From Solidesulfovibrio magneticus RS-1 (GTDB taxonomy: Bacteria > Desulfobacterota > Desulfovibrionia > Desulfovibrionales > Desulfovibrionaceae), in contig NC_012796.1 in assembly GCF_000010665.1 (NCBI RefSeq), positions 124,001-188,000 on the forward strand: a stretch of DNA of 64,000 bases, written 5' to 3'. The number at the start of each line of letters is the position of its first letter. Within the stretch, counting starts at the first letter, position 1. Below the pieces are notes generated by a model. The model was given only the letters and a program-made list of their open reading frames with translations. It made no database searches and was not told the DNA's origin. The position numbers were made by a program, and so were the translations under genes. Positions 1 through 8,185 of the stretch are shown here, piece by piece.

Positions 1-966
1 AAGACTCGTGTTGTAGCACTCCGCAACCATCTTCCCCGTCTTCGCATCGCGGTGGGCAAGAAAGATCTCGGCGAAACGTACTTTGTGCAAATTATCGATA
101 CGTATGGATTTGGCACCTTCGCCGTCACGAAGCACCTTGGGTTCCGCAGTGGATGTTTGCGGTGCAAAGGCCCCTGCGACATAGGATTTCTGTTCGGCAT
201 TAGCGCTGGCACCAGCGTTGTACTGATAGTTGCCATCAAGCTCGTCGAGAACGATGGTGTTGGGCGGATCGGAATCGGCGGTGGACGTCAGCATCATATC
301 CTTGTCCAACTTGCGTGATCTGAATTGCCAGCCCTGCGGCAAGGTCAGGCGCTTGCCCAGCGTGGGCAGGTTCTCGATGGTGTTATTGGTGTCCTTCTTC
401 AGGGACAGACTGAACATCGTGTATACGGCGCCCTCTGGAGTGATCAACTCATACACCGTTTCGCCCGCATTGAAGCTGAAGGTATTGCTACGTTTGGAAA
501 CCAGCACCTCGTAAGCAGGCAACGTTCCGGAAACAGCCTTGCTGAGGTCAGGGGTTTCGAAGATACCCAAAACGCGTAAGGGTATCGTGGTGATCACCCT
601 CTCCTTGCAGCCATCCCAGGCCATCCCAGTTATGCCGTTCGTCACCAGACGGCGCGGGCCATTGAAGAGGATGCCATCGCTCCCGTACTCCTTTTTCAAG
701 GTATCGGCATTCAGCGCGCGGAAGCGGGCGTCCATCACCTCGTCGGTTGCCTCAAATTCCTTGCCCAGAGAGTTGTAGTAGTAACCGACCCCCCTGCCGT
801 CGTCCTTGCGGTTCATGAACAGAATTTCGTAGAAGGGCTTGCCGCGCCAGTTCTCAATCTTGATCGGGCAAGGGTCCTTCAGGGCAACGTTCTGTTCGGC
901 CAGAGTCGGCGTCACGGCACCCAGCAGCGCAAGTGCCAGTAGGGTCATCGATTTAACTATCTTCAT
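1..966 (-). CDS. Secreted hypothetical protein, 3' end outside the window
   Basis: An open frame of 322 codons runs from an ATG at 966 to the window edge without a stop, so the C-terminus is missing. A strong Shine-Dalgarno sequence (AAGGAGGAG) lies just upstream. Residues 1-23 form a clear Sec signal peptide (MKIVKS, then a Leu/Ala core ending in TLA). The mature part has no domain I recognise; it contains an LPQGWQFRSRKLDKDM stretch and few cysteines. It lies 73 bp downstream of the DUF1254/DUF1214 gene on the same strand, so the two may be cotranscribed. The spacer holds a perfect GC palindrome at 986-999 but no T-run that would make it a terminator. A periplasmic or surface location is inferred from the signal peptide; function is unknown. 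Confidence 0.75.
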   Translation of the reverse strand, partial: MKIVKSMTLLALALLGAVTPTLAEQNVALKDPCPIKIENWRGKPFYEILFMNRKDDGRGVGYYYNSLGKEFEATDEVMDARFRALNADTLKKEYGSDGILFNGPRRLVTNGITGMAWDGCKERVITTIPLRVLGIFETPDLSKAVSGTLPAYEVLVSKRSNTFSFNAGETVYELITPEGAVYTMFSLSLKKDTNNTIENLPTLGKRLTLPQGWQFRSRKLDKDMMLTSTADSDPPNTIVLDELDGNYQYNAGASANAEQKSYVAGAFAPQTSTAEPKVLRDGEGAKSIRIDNLHKVRFAEIFLAHRDAKTGKMVAECYNTSL

Positions 967-1039
967 GCTCTCCTCCTTTTGTTTTCCGCCGCGCGGCGGT
1001 GGTTTATGTACTCGTTGCTATACTCGTGGACTTCGCCCA

Positions 1040-2047
1040 TCACTCGGAGGGCTGTGCTATAGGGAAGCTCCAGGAACCGTTAATGACCTCCTGCTTCGGC
1101 TGGTACATGCGCACAATGTAGTTCCAACCGGGAGATATCGGCAGATTATTGATGGCTTTGAGGCCACCGCCGAAGTTGATCGTGATGCTCCCATCTGCGT
1201 TTTTCATCGCCGTCACGTTGTTGTAGGAGTAGACGTTCTGGTCGTTCTTCTCCATGAAGCCCGCCTTGTTGTAAACGGTAATGGACCAGAAACCGTCAAC
1301 CGGCACGTCCTTCACGGTTATACGGTATGGCGTCATGCCGTCGTTCTTCGTCGGCACGACGTTGTCATAGACGGCGGCCTCTTCAGGATTTCCACCCCAA
1401 CCGAAAGCCGTGCCCAGCAGGTGACTGATCGGGTTGAGCTTAGCCTTGTCGCCAAACATGCCCTTGGCACTGGTTCGGGTCTCCGCGAGAACGTTGATCG
1501 CATCACGAACCTTTTTCAGCGACGCCTCATCCCAATCTGGAATCTCGAACGTTCCCGTGTTCTTCTGCCGCACGGCAATCTTGTCCTGCATGGCGTTGGC
1601 GGCCTTGATGTCCTGTGGATCATTCGCATCGACGAATGTGCGGAAGAGCACTATCGCGTAGCGCGTCCCGACTCTTTCCCTCGTCAATGTGAACTCGCCA
1701 GCGCCATGCTCAACGGGAAGTATCGAGTGATCCTCGTTGATGACCATCATCGACTGGAACCGCCCTTTGGAGTCCGGCTTTATGATTGTAACTTGCTCGG
1801 TAAGGTCGAAGACACCAGCCGAGTAGAGCGTGTCGCGGTTCATGCGGATGACGTCCTGTTTGTCGATTGGCGTGGGTTGGCGAATGTGCAGGAACTTGCC
1901 AAACGCTCCTTGCTTGGCGTAACGGGCGATGGTCATGTCGGACTCTGCACGGACGAAGTTGTCGACCGTGACGGGTTCCGCAGCGTAGACTGCCGAATGA
2001 ACTAGAAGAGCGTTAACAAGCAGCAAATGTCTGAAACTGAACTTCAT
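1040..2047 (-). CDS. Exported DUF1254/DUF1214 domain protein
   Basis: The protein has about 335 residues with an N-terminal signal peptide (KFSFRHLLLVNALLVHSAVYA). The DUF1254 part covers roughly residues 40-150 (RMNRDTLYSAGVFDL). The DUF1214 part is C-terminal (GFWSITVYNKAGF and later GWNYIVRMYQP). I chose the ATG at 2047 because GAGGAGG lies 6 nt upstream; an ATG at 2062 overlaps that Shine-Dalgarno sequence and is less likely. Proteins of this pair of families are exported and of unknown molecular function. The gene precedes the secreted protein that runs off the window edge. Confidence in the family is high; no role can be assigned. Confidence 0.85.
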   Translation of the reverse strand: MKFSFRHLLLVNALLVHSAVYAAEPVTVDNFVRAESDMTIARYAKQGAFGKFLHIRQPTPIDKQDVIRMNRDTLYSAGVFDLTEQVTIIKPDSKGRFQSMMVINEDHSILPVEHGAGEFTLTRERVGTRYAIVLFRTFVDANDPQDIKAANAMQDKIAVRQKNTGTFEIPDWDEASLKKVRDAINVLAETRTSAKGMFGDKAKLNPISHLLGTAFGWGGNPEEAAVYDNVVPTKNDGMTPYRITVKDVPVDGFWSITVYNKAGFMEKNDQNVYSYNNVTAMKNADGSITINFGGGLKAINNLPISPGWNYIVRMYQPKQEVINGSWSFPIAQPSE

Positions 2048-2165
2048 TATTAACCTCCTCATTGAGTAACGCGGTCATTCCGAAACTGCTGGCGGTGGCG
2101 CCAACTGCCCATAATTCGTAACTGGTTAGAACGGTGTATTCTATATGTAGATGCTTTTCCCTGAT

Positions 2166-2393
2166 TCAGAAGGTCGGCAACCTATCGTTAAACATAATGC
2201 TAAACTGATTCAATGCTGACTTCCAGTCTCTGATAAGCAGAGTCCATTTCTTCGCAATATTCTTCAAGGCCAGATAGAGCAACTTGAACATCGCTTCGTC
2301 ACTGGGAAAATGCCCACGATTCTTGGTGACCTTACGAAGTGACATGTTAAGCGACTCGATGGCGTTTGTCGTGTAGATTGCTTTTTTATTCGT
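2166..2393 (-). pseudogene. IS256-family transposase, C-terminal remnant
   Basis: Read on the minus strand the segment encodes [19 protein letters not shown], then about 50 more residues ending in NDRLPTF and a TGA at 2166-2168. [10 protein letters not shown] is the hallmark C-terminal motif of IS256/MutA-type transposases. Only about 75 codons of a normal ~400-residue protein remain. The 5' side ends just where the IS200-like element begins, so the remnant was probably cut by that insertion or by deletion. Confidence 0.8.
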
Positions 2394-2404
2394 CCGAATT
2401 AAGG

Positions 2405-2970
2405 TTAAAACCCCCGGCTTCAGCCGGGTAGCTTTCAGCTAGCGGTTGCTTTAAGAAAGCTGGCATGGACTACCGCCGTGGCAGCCACGCCAAGTACAAG
2501 GTCGAGTACCATTTTGTGTGGGTAACGAAATATCGTTACCAGGTTCTTCAGGGCGACCTTGCCGTGCGAGTCCGTGATCTGGTGCGCCAAGTCTGCGAAC
2601 GGTTTGAGATTCAAAAACTGCGAGGCGTTGTCAGCAAAGATCCATGTCCACATATTTGTTTCAGCTCCCCCTGAGATTGCGCCGGTTGAAATCATGCGGC
2701 GCATCAAAGGGAGAACGTCCAGTAAAATATTTGAAGAATTTCCCATGGTGAAGAAAAGGTACTGGGGACGACATTTCTGGGCGCGAGGATACTTCTGCGT
2801 CACAGCAGGTGAGCTTACCAAAGAAATGATCCAGGAGTACCTTGCACATCATTTTGAGCGAGACCCCAATGACACCTTCGAGGTTGAGCAACCGGCTGCG
2901 AAGCCTGCCGGTCAATAGCTGGACTTTCAGTCCGCTGGTTCAAACCCACCAGCTTCAGCTGGTGGTTGTT
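2405..2970 (+). mobile_element. IS200/IS605-type element (tnpA only)
   Basis: A Y1 transposase gene is flanked by the subterminal hairpins expected of IS200/IS605 elements. The left one is CCCGGC-TTCA-GCCGGG (2413-2428), followed by a second IR GCTTTC/GAAAGC (2431-2436 and 2455-2460). The right one is CCACCAGC-TTCA-GCTGGTGG (2946-2965). Both main hairpins have the same TTCA loop. Such elements move as single-stranded circles and leave no target duplication, and none is seen. Exact ends cannot be fixed from one copy. The transposase is frameshifted, so the element is probably inactive unless trans-complemented. Confidence 0.8.
2465..2918 (+). pseudogene. tnpA: IS200-type Y1 transposase with one frameshift
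   Basis: Two frames together give a ~150-residue protein, the normal length of TnpA. The first frame runs from MDYRRGSHAKYKVEYHFVWV to GVVSKD. The second resumes at HVHIFVSAPPEIAPVEIMRR and ends near AKPAGQ at 2918. One extra C near 2640 (AAAGATCCATGTC in place of the expected AAAGATCATGTC) explains the shift. The HUH metal motif (HVH) lies right at the break. The catalytic tyrosine is in EMIQEYLAHH near the C-terminus. A sequencing error is possible, but a decayed gene is as likely given the degraded neighbourhood. Confidence 0.8.
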
Positions 2971-3330
2971 TAGTGCCCTGACATCTAAATTGGCGCTGAT
3001 TTTCTTAAAAGGTGAACGCCAGACCGATGATGGGGCCATGAAGAACCGCATCGAATTTGAACGCGTTTTTCCCGTTGCTCGTGTAGTTGTCGCCAACCGC
3101 CCGATAGCCGGCCCAGAACGTACCATGCTCCCAAAAAGTGTAGCCAATGACGGCCGTTGTATCCCAGGTCAAGACCGAACTGACCGAAAAGCCTCCCACG
3201 CCTCCACGAAGGCTCATCTGCCATTTATCCGTAAAGTGAAAGACGGCCCTGGTCCCGACAATCGGGTCAGCCCAGGTTATGGATTTGGAAACAGTGCGGC
3301 TGTTGCGACGTGTGTCGCCATCGAGGGTAA

Positions 3331-4778
3331 CAGGCCGTTGCAAAAAGCTGTTTCCGGCTATTCTCCCCCGCAGATGACGGCGATGGGCATGATTCCACAG
3401 CATCGTCCTTCGACCACCATGACGATGGCCAAATAGGCCATTGAGGGATGCTGATTGGGCCAAATGAGCGCAAGCCAGGCACTGGCCCAGCCCCTGGGGG
3501 TGCCATGGCCGGTCTTGACCCGCATCAGCAGGCCGAGATTGAAACCGGCCACATGGAGCAGATACCGTTTCTGGATGTTCTCCCGTCCCCGGAGCCAGAC
3601 CCGGCGCATACCGCCAGACCGGTCCAGCGTATGCTCGAAGCTTCTTTCGACCAGTTCCGTCCGCTGTTTTCCCATGGCCTTCCCGACCATCGACGATATC
3701 CGGATTCGGTTGTTGTACACGGCGCGCCGCGCCTCATGATCGCCACGCCAGGAGTTCAGGCCGTTGCGCTTGGGTTCGGCGATTCTCGTCCGCCATGGCC
3801 CTCCGTCCAGGTCTTTGAGGACATCCCGGGAGAAATAGCCCTTGTCCGCGACCAGTTCCGCAGGATCGTCCGGGCATGGCGGTGTGGAAGTGACCCGTCG
3901 CAAACTTTCTTGAGCGGCTTTCAGCGTCTTTTGCAGAGTCGAAGTGTCCCCCTTGTCCGCTTCATGCACCTCGACCGCCACGACCGCGCCGGTGTCCAGG
4001 TCCACCGCGTGCTCCGGCTTGTACGCCAGATGCGTTCGGCCATCCTTCATCTTGGCGATCTTCGCCTCGGGATCGACCTGCGACTGCCAGTCCTTGTTCG
4101 AAAGCGTCTTGCCGACGCGCTTGCGGTCCATGCGAGCCAGATCCTCATCCGTCGGAGAGTCGATGCCGCTCTCCTTAGCCATGCGCAGGAGCATCTTGCG
4201 GTAGCTCTCACCCGTGTCCCGGCGCACGATGGTTTTGAGCGCCGCGTTGGCCTCCATGGTCGAAGCGTCCACGCCAATGCGGCCTCCAAGGACCAAGCCA
4301 TCCTTGCTGAGCACCTTGAGAACCCAGGTGAAAACCTCTTGGTGGGTCGCCAGCGGCAGACGGGACCGTGTCCGACTGAGCGAGGAATGATCCGGCACAG
4401 ACTCCTTGGGCGAAAGCTGGAGAAAATCCCGGAGGGAAAGCGAATCGGCGCAGCGCCACTCAATGCCGCGCTCGCTGTCGATGCCCTCGAAATACCCCAC
4501 GAGGTGCATCCGAAAATACCGGCCAGGCGGAATGGAGGGACGCCCCTTGTCGGAATAGAAGGGCTTGCACAGCTTCTCGGCGAAACCATCGAAGGCGGCT
4601 TTCCGGAGAGTCTGCTGGAGACGATCGTAAAAAGCGTGCCCACGAGACCGAGGAATCTCATCCCAGGCCAGATACATCGTCCCCTGCTGATCACCCTGAC
4701 GGCCAAGCCCCATCAGATCACCTCCGGAACCGCGATGGCTGGATTCTCGGTCACTTGGCGGAGTTTTTCAACACGCTG
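3331..4778 (-). mobile_element. IS1182-type insertion sequence, copy A (1448 bp)
   Basis: Boundaries were set by comparing three copies in the window. One end begins CAGGCCGTTGCAAAAAGC; the other, read inward, begins CAGCGTGTTGAAAAACTCC. These are imperfect inverted repeats sharing CAG, GTTG and AAAA. The element is flanked by the direct repeat GTAA (3327-3330 and 4779-4782), a 4-bp target duplication. It lies inside an outer-membrane protein gene. Copies B and C have the same length and the same ends. Confidence 0.93.
3358..4713 (-). CDS. IS1182-family DDE transposase, copy A
   Basis: A 451-residue transposase with a DUF772-type N-terminal domain (about residues 58-120, GRPSIPPGRYFRMHLVGYFE) and a DDE catalytic domain. 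Probable catalytic residues are D149 (IGVDAST), D290 (LVADKGYF) and E356 (RTELVERSF). A GGAGGTGATCTG stretch supplies a Shine-Dalgarno sequence before the start. The protein is identical to that of copy C and differs from copy B at two residues. The near-identity of copies indicates recent transposition. The family name is from overall resemblance to IS1182 rather than from a search. Confidence 0.9.
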   Translation of the reverse strand: MGLGRQGDQQGTMYLAWDEIPRSRGHAFYDRLQQTLRKAAFDGFAEKLCKPFYSDKGRPSIPPGRYFRMHLVGYFEGIDSERGIEWRCADSLSLRDFLQLSPKESVPDHSSLSRTRSRLPLATHQEVFTWVLKVLSKDGLVLGGRIGVDASTMEANAALKTIVRRDTGESYRKMLLRMAKESGIDSPTDEDLARMDRKRVGKTLSNKDWQSQVDPEAKIAKMKDGRTHLAYKPEHAVDLDTGAVVAVEVHEADKGDTSTLQKTLKAAQESLRRVTSTPPCPDDPAELVADKGYFSRDVLKDLDGGPWRTRIAEPKRNGLNSWRGDHEARRAVYNNRIRISSMVGKAMGKQRTELVERSFEHTLDRSGGMRRVWLRGRENIQKRYLLHVAGFNLGLLMRVKTGHGTPRGWASAWLALIWPNQHPSMAYLAIVMVVEGRCCGIMPIAVICGGE

Positions 4779-5460
4779 GTAAGCGCCATGTTCCAGATCC
4801 TGGCTCCCCCGAGCAGGTCAAAATCAACGGATGCGGTTTGCGTCCTGCCCAGAGGGACGGTTCCGACACGATAGAAGGCGGCAACATCCGTCAGGATCAG
4901 ATGAGATTTTCCGTCCAGGGACACCCGTTTGCCGGATGCCTGGTCACCGAGGAGTGAATAATTGAAGTCAGTAAAAAGGCCAAACGTGTTGTTGTAGGTA
5001 ACCTCGGCATGGAGCATGGCGGCGAGGTTCAAGTACTTTGACAAATCCGCGAACGAAACGTCTGCATAAGTCGTATAGCCTCGGGCTCCAACCTTGCCGG
5101 AAATACCCGTAAGCCACCCATAGGGGGCGATTGTCCAGCGGAAGTCTCCATAAACGCACTCCTTAAGTGGAGGTTGGGCAAAAACAATTTTTGCTGTAAA
5201 AAGTAATAATATGACAGCAATCAGGCAGTATGTTTTAAAAATTTTCATTCAGACTGTGTTCCTGTTAAATTGTGAAAAGTTATTTATCAAACCAACGCTT
5301 TATTGGTCTACTATATAAAATGTTTTATTGCAAGTCATGAGAGCCTCACGGATCGGTCGCTGGCTCACGCTGTAGAACCTGGAAGGCTATATTTAATTGC
5401 GGAGTGATCGTGTCGAAGCGTACACAGGGTAATCACACTCAGCTTTAAAGATTGGCTGTC

Positions 5461-5641
5461 GCGCCAACACGATCGTTGGCAGGCGAGCCACAGACGCTTT
5501 GCCTACCCGTTGGCAGCCTGTTGGCTGATGCGCCACAGACCTACTGGTGACTGTTGGCAGGAGCCAACAAAGGCTCTGTGGCTGCTCGCCAAATTTTTGA
5601 AAAAAGTTAATGATTTCAATGGTATGCTGGCATGGCATTCA
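5461..5641 (+). repeat. GTTGGC-cluster repeat (module P, copy 1) with truncated tRNA-Ala core
   Basis: Four GTTGGC and two GCCAAC hexamers occur within about 110 bp, starting with the inverted pair GCCAAC...GTTGGC at 5463-5480. The segment then runs through an AT-rich stretch to CATGGCATTCAGG near 5632-5643, matching only the first nucleotides of the tRNA-Ala fragment seen at 11309 and 35164. The rest of 5249-5891 has no gene. It holds upstream sequence of the interrupted membrane protein gene, this module, and the AT-rich repeat that follows. Confidence 0.7.
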
Positions 5642-5761
5642 GGCGCGCTCCTGACTAATCGTTAGTCATATCAGGTGCTTGAAAAAGACGCGTTTTCGGA
5701 CACTTGATGCTCTATTCAAGCGATCCTTCGCCCACCCCCGACCTCTTGACTAAAATTCCAG

Positions 5762-5862
5762 CGATCCCCTGTTTTGTTTTTATCTATATGTTTTTATTTG
5801 AAAAATTTTGTAAATTTGAGAGGGGATTGCTTGAGAGGGGTTCAAGCGATCGGAAGGGCCAG
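5762..5862. repeat. AT-rich inverted-repeat module N, copy 1
   Basis: The segment starts GCGATCCCC, continues with a T-rich core (TTTTGTTTTTAT), and returns through GGGGATTGC to TTGAGAGGGGTTCAAGCGAT. A second copy lies at 29664-29747, in front of the poly-lysine-synthetase-like gene. The arms GCGATCCCC and GGGGATTGC form a near-perfect inverted repeat. It could be a small non-coding element or a bidirectional terminator. A 63-codon frame over it is not credible as a gene. Confidence 0.55.
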
Positions 5863-5891
5863 CTTGAAACCGTTGCACTATTACTTGCGAA

Positions 5892-6770
5892 TTAACGGAC
5901 CTCACGCATCAAGTCGGCCGGGCTATGCCCGAAGTAGCGCTTGAATTCCCTACTGAATTGGGACGGACTTTCATATCCTACCTCGCTGGCGGCCATATAA
6001 GCCTTCGCTTTTTGCTGCACAATCAAGTCTCTGGCTCTCGAAAGTCTAATTTTCTTTAAGTACTGAAGTGGCGAGTCGCAGGTAATCTCCTTGAACGCCT
6101 TGTGAAAAGCTGAAACGCTCATGTTGGCTGTAGTTGCCAAGTCTTCTATCTCTAACTTTTTTGAATAGTTGCTTTGCATCATCTTGATCGTTCGCCCTAC
6201 CTGAGCAAATGAACCGTTTCCCCTCGCCAAGGAATAGAGCACAGGAGCTTGTGTTCCACGAAGAGCGCGGTAGTATATTTCCCGAACTAGACCTGGCGCT
6301 AAAATTTTTGCTTCAGTCTCAGTCCAGAGGGCTTTGAGCAGCTTGATGACCGCGTCCCTCATGTCCTCATCCATGGTGGACGGTCCGATCCCCAGTGGAA
6401 AATCATTCTCTCCCAGTTTGCCGACCTCCTCTTGAAGGGCCATCTGGCCGATCAAATCATGAAGCTGGGCCATGTCAATATCGATGTAGAGGCCAAGTAG
6501 CGGGTCGTCCTGGCTTGCGAACGTTTCGCATTCAAAAGGCATGGCCACAGAAGTCACAAGATAATTGTCGGCGTCATAACGAAACGTGTGTCCCCCCAGA
6601 TAGCCTATCTTGTGGCCTTGGGCGACGATGCAGATTCCAGGATTGTACAGCATTGGCCTTCGGGGAACGGGCTGTGTGTCTTTAAAAAACCGCACCCCGG
6701 TAAGTCTCGATTCCGTTGCCCCGCCGTCGGTTATCTGAAATTTTCCAAGTAATTCGACAATTTTTGGCAT
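5892..6770 (-). CDS. AraC-family transcriptional regulator
   Basis: The protein has an AraC_N-type sensory domain in its first ~170 residues (LYNPGICIVAQGHKIGYLGG) and a C-terminal double helix-turn-helix (LEIEDLATTANMSVSAFHKAF and AASEVGYESPSQFSREFKRY, ending GHSPADLM). I prefer the ATG at 6770 because GGAGG lies 8 nt upstream; the frame also allows starts at 6776 and 6815. It is divergent from the alcohol dehydrogenase gene, with ~175 bp between them. This is the usual arrangement of an AraC regulator controlling a neighbouring dehydrogenase and transport set. An activator role on the 6945-11079 genes is inferred. Confidence 0.9.
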   Translation of the reverse strand: MPKIVELLGKFQITDGGATESRLTGVRFFKDTQPVPRRPMLYNPGICIVAQGHKIGYLGGHTFRYDADNYLVTSVAMPFECETFASQDDPLLGLYIDIDMAQLHDLIGQMALQEEVGKLGENDFPLGIGPSTMDEDMRDAVIKLLKALWTETEAKILAPGLVREIYYRALRGTQAPVLYSLARGNGSFAQVGRTIKMMQSNYSKKLEIEDLATTANMSVSAFHKAFKEITCDSPLQYLKKIRLSRARDLIVQQKAKAYMAASEVGYESPSQFSREFKRYFGHSPADLMREVR

Positions 6771-6944
6771 TTGCATGGCCTCCGGCAATGTCTTCTTATC
6801 TTGGATACCATTCACGGCAAGAATTCAACCGGAATGAGGAGTCTGAAGAGGAATAGGCATCATTTTGAGAGGATCAGGTGTTCAAGGCAAGTCTTTGCCG
6901 CAGTAGATACGGCGGAACAGAAAACGAAACACCTGGAGATTCGT

Positions 6945-8132
6945 ATGAATTTTGAATTTCAAAACCCGACGCGGCTCATTTTTGGAGCAGGTTCACTTTT
7001 CCGGATTGGTGAAGCTGCCAGCCGGCTTGGCAAAAAGGCCTTGCTTGTCACGGGGGGCGGCAGCGTCAAGCGGAGCGGGGTTTTTGATCGAACCGTCGCG
7101 ACCCTCAAAGCCGCCGGCGTCTCCATCGCTGAATGCTCGGGTATCGAGCCCAACCCGCGCATCACTTCAGTTGTCAGAGGGGCTGAAATCGCCCGGCAGG
7201 AGGCGTGCGACATGGTCATCGCGCTAGGCGGCGGCAGCACCATGGACGCCTCGAAGGTCATTGCAGCCGCTGTCCTTTACGATGGCAACCCCTGGGACAT
7301 GATCCTTCACGGCCAGGAAAAGTGGCACATTCCCAGTGAAGCCTTGCCCCTTATAACCATCCCGACCCTGGCGGCAACCGGTTCCGAGATGAATAACGGG
7401 GCGGTTATCACCAATGAGGAAACCAAGGTAAAGTCGTTCCTCGTGGCGGATTGTCTTTTTCCTCGCATCGCCATCGTTGATCCTGAGCTGACGGTAAGCG
7501 TGCCCAAGGACCAGACGGCGTTCGGCGTCTGCGATCTCATTACCCATGTGACCGAGGCCTACTGTAATGGGATTGACGGTACGCCCCTCCAGGACCGTTT
7601 CGCCGAGGGCGTCATCCTTGCCGCCATGGAATGGGGGCCCAAGGCCATCGCCGACGGCAATGACCTGGAAGCACGAACCCAGGTGCAGTGGGCGGCCCTG
7701 GTTGCCCTTAACGGCTGGGTCCATGCCGGCACCAACCCCATGTACCCCGTGCACATGCTTGAGCACACGGTCTCCGCTTACCATGACGTCACCCACGCGG
7801 CAGGCTTGGCAGTGATCAACCCGGCGTGGATGCGCTTCGCTGCTAGGGCCAATTCCGCCAAGTTCGTTCAGTTCGCCGAGCGTGTTTTCGGTCTCAAGGC
7901 CAAATCCACAACGGACCTCGATTGCGCACTGGAAGGGATAGACCGTTTCGAGGCATTCCTGCGGGCTATTGGCTGCCCCACGCGGTTCTCCGAACTCGGC
8001 ATCGGCAGTGAACTGTTCGAGACCTATGCCAAGGACACCCTGAAGATCATCCACGATGCAGACGGCAAGCTGCCAGGGCGACCGGCGATGAGCGAAGCGG
8101 ATATCGTAGAAGTGTTCAAGGCCGCTGTGTAA
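6945..8132 (+). CDS. Iron-containing (YqhD-like) alcohol dehydrogenase
   Basis: A 395-residue group III alcohol dehydrogenase that closely resembles E. coli YqhD along its length: TRLIFGAGSL, VTGGGSVKRSGVFDR, GGGSTMDASKVIAAA, ATGSEMNNGAVITN, QDRFAEG. Metal ligands expected for the family are visible as the Asp and His of CDLITHVTEAY and the His residues of HMLEHTVSAYHDVTHA. The ATG at 6945 has GGAG 6 nt upstream; earlier in-frame starts lack support and run into the AraC promoter region. YqhD-type enzymes reduce aldehydes with NADPH in the cytoplasm. Here the setting suggests detoxification of a carbonyl compound. Confidence 0.92.
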   Translation: MNFEFQNPTRLIFGAGSLFRIGEAASRLGKKALLVTGGGSVKRSGVFDRTVATLKAAGVSIAECSGIEPNPRITSVVRGAEIARQEACDMVIALGGGSTMDASKVIAAAVLYDGNPWDMILHGQEKWHIPSEALPLITIPTLAATGSEMNNGAVITNEETKVKSFLVADCLFPRIAIVDPELTVSVPKDQTAFGVCDLITHVTEAYCNGIDGTPLQDRFAEGVILAAMEWGPKAIADGNDLEARTQVQWAALVALNGWVHAGTNPMYPVHMLEHTVSAYHDVTHAAGLAVINPAWMRFAARANSAKFVQFAERVFGLKAKSTTDLDCALEGIDRFEAFLRAIGCPTRFSELGIGSELFETYAKDTLKIIHDADGKLPGRPAMSEADIVEVFKAAV

Positions 8133-8185
8133 CGGACCTATGCGTGGCGACAAAATGGAATATTCTGACGAGAAGGAGAGCTGAG

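Larger units (their letters stand above)
3005..5248 (-). pseudogene. Outer-membrane beta-barrel protein gene interrupted by IS copy A
   Basis: The 5' part (5248 to 4779) encodes a signal peptide and barrel strands (PYGWLTGISGKVG, later LLGGARIWNMALT). The 3' part (3326 to 3005) encodes SITWADPIVGTRAVFHFTDK and ends in GLAFTF, the aromatic C-terminal end typical of outer-membrane barrels. Removing the IS and one copy of the 4-bp target duplication joins the parts in frame: 470 + 322 nt gives 264 codons including the stop, reading NMALTLDGDTRRN across the junction. The gene was therefore intact until this insertion. The 470-nt fragment could still be translated as a truncated product that reads a few residues into the IS. 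Function unknown; pore or envelope role inferred. Confidence 0.85.

Noticed and set aside
986-999. CCGCCG-CG-CGGCGG palindrome as a terminator
   Set aside because: There is no T-run on the minus strand after it, and it lies between two genes that look cotranscribed.
839-2005. 388-codon plus-strand frame over the DUF1254 gene
   Set aside because: It runs antisense to a well-supported secreted protein with a ribosome site and signal peptide; the antisense product is low in order.
3448-4782. 444-codon frame antisense to the IS1182-type transposase, present in all three IS copies
   Set aside because: It mirrors the transposase by codon bias; its protein has no recognisable fold and its conservation follows from the identical IS copies.
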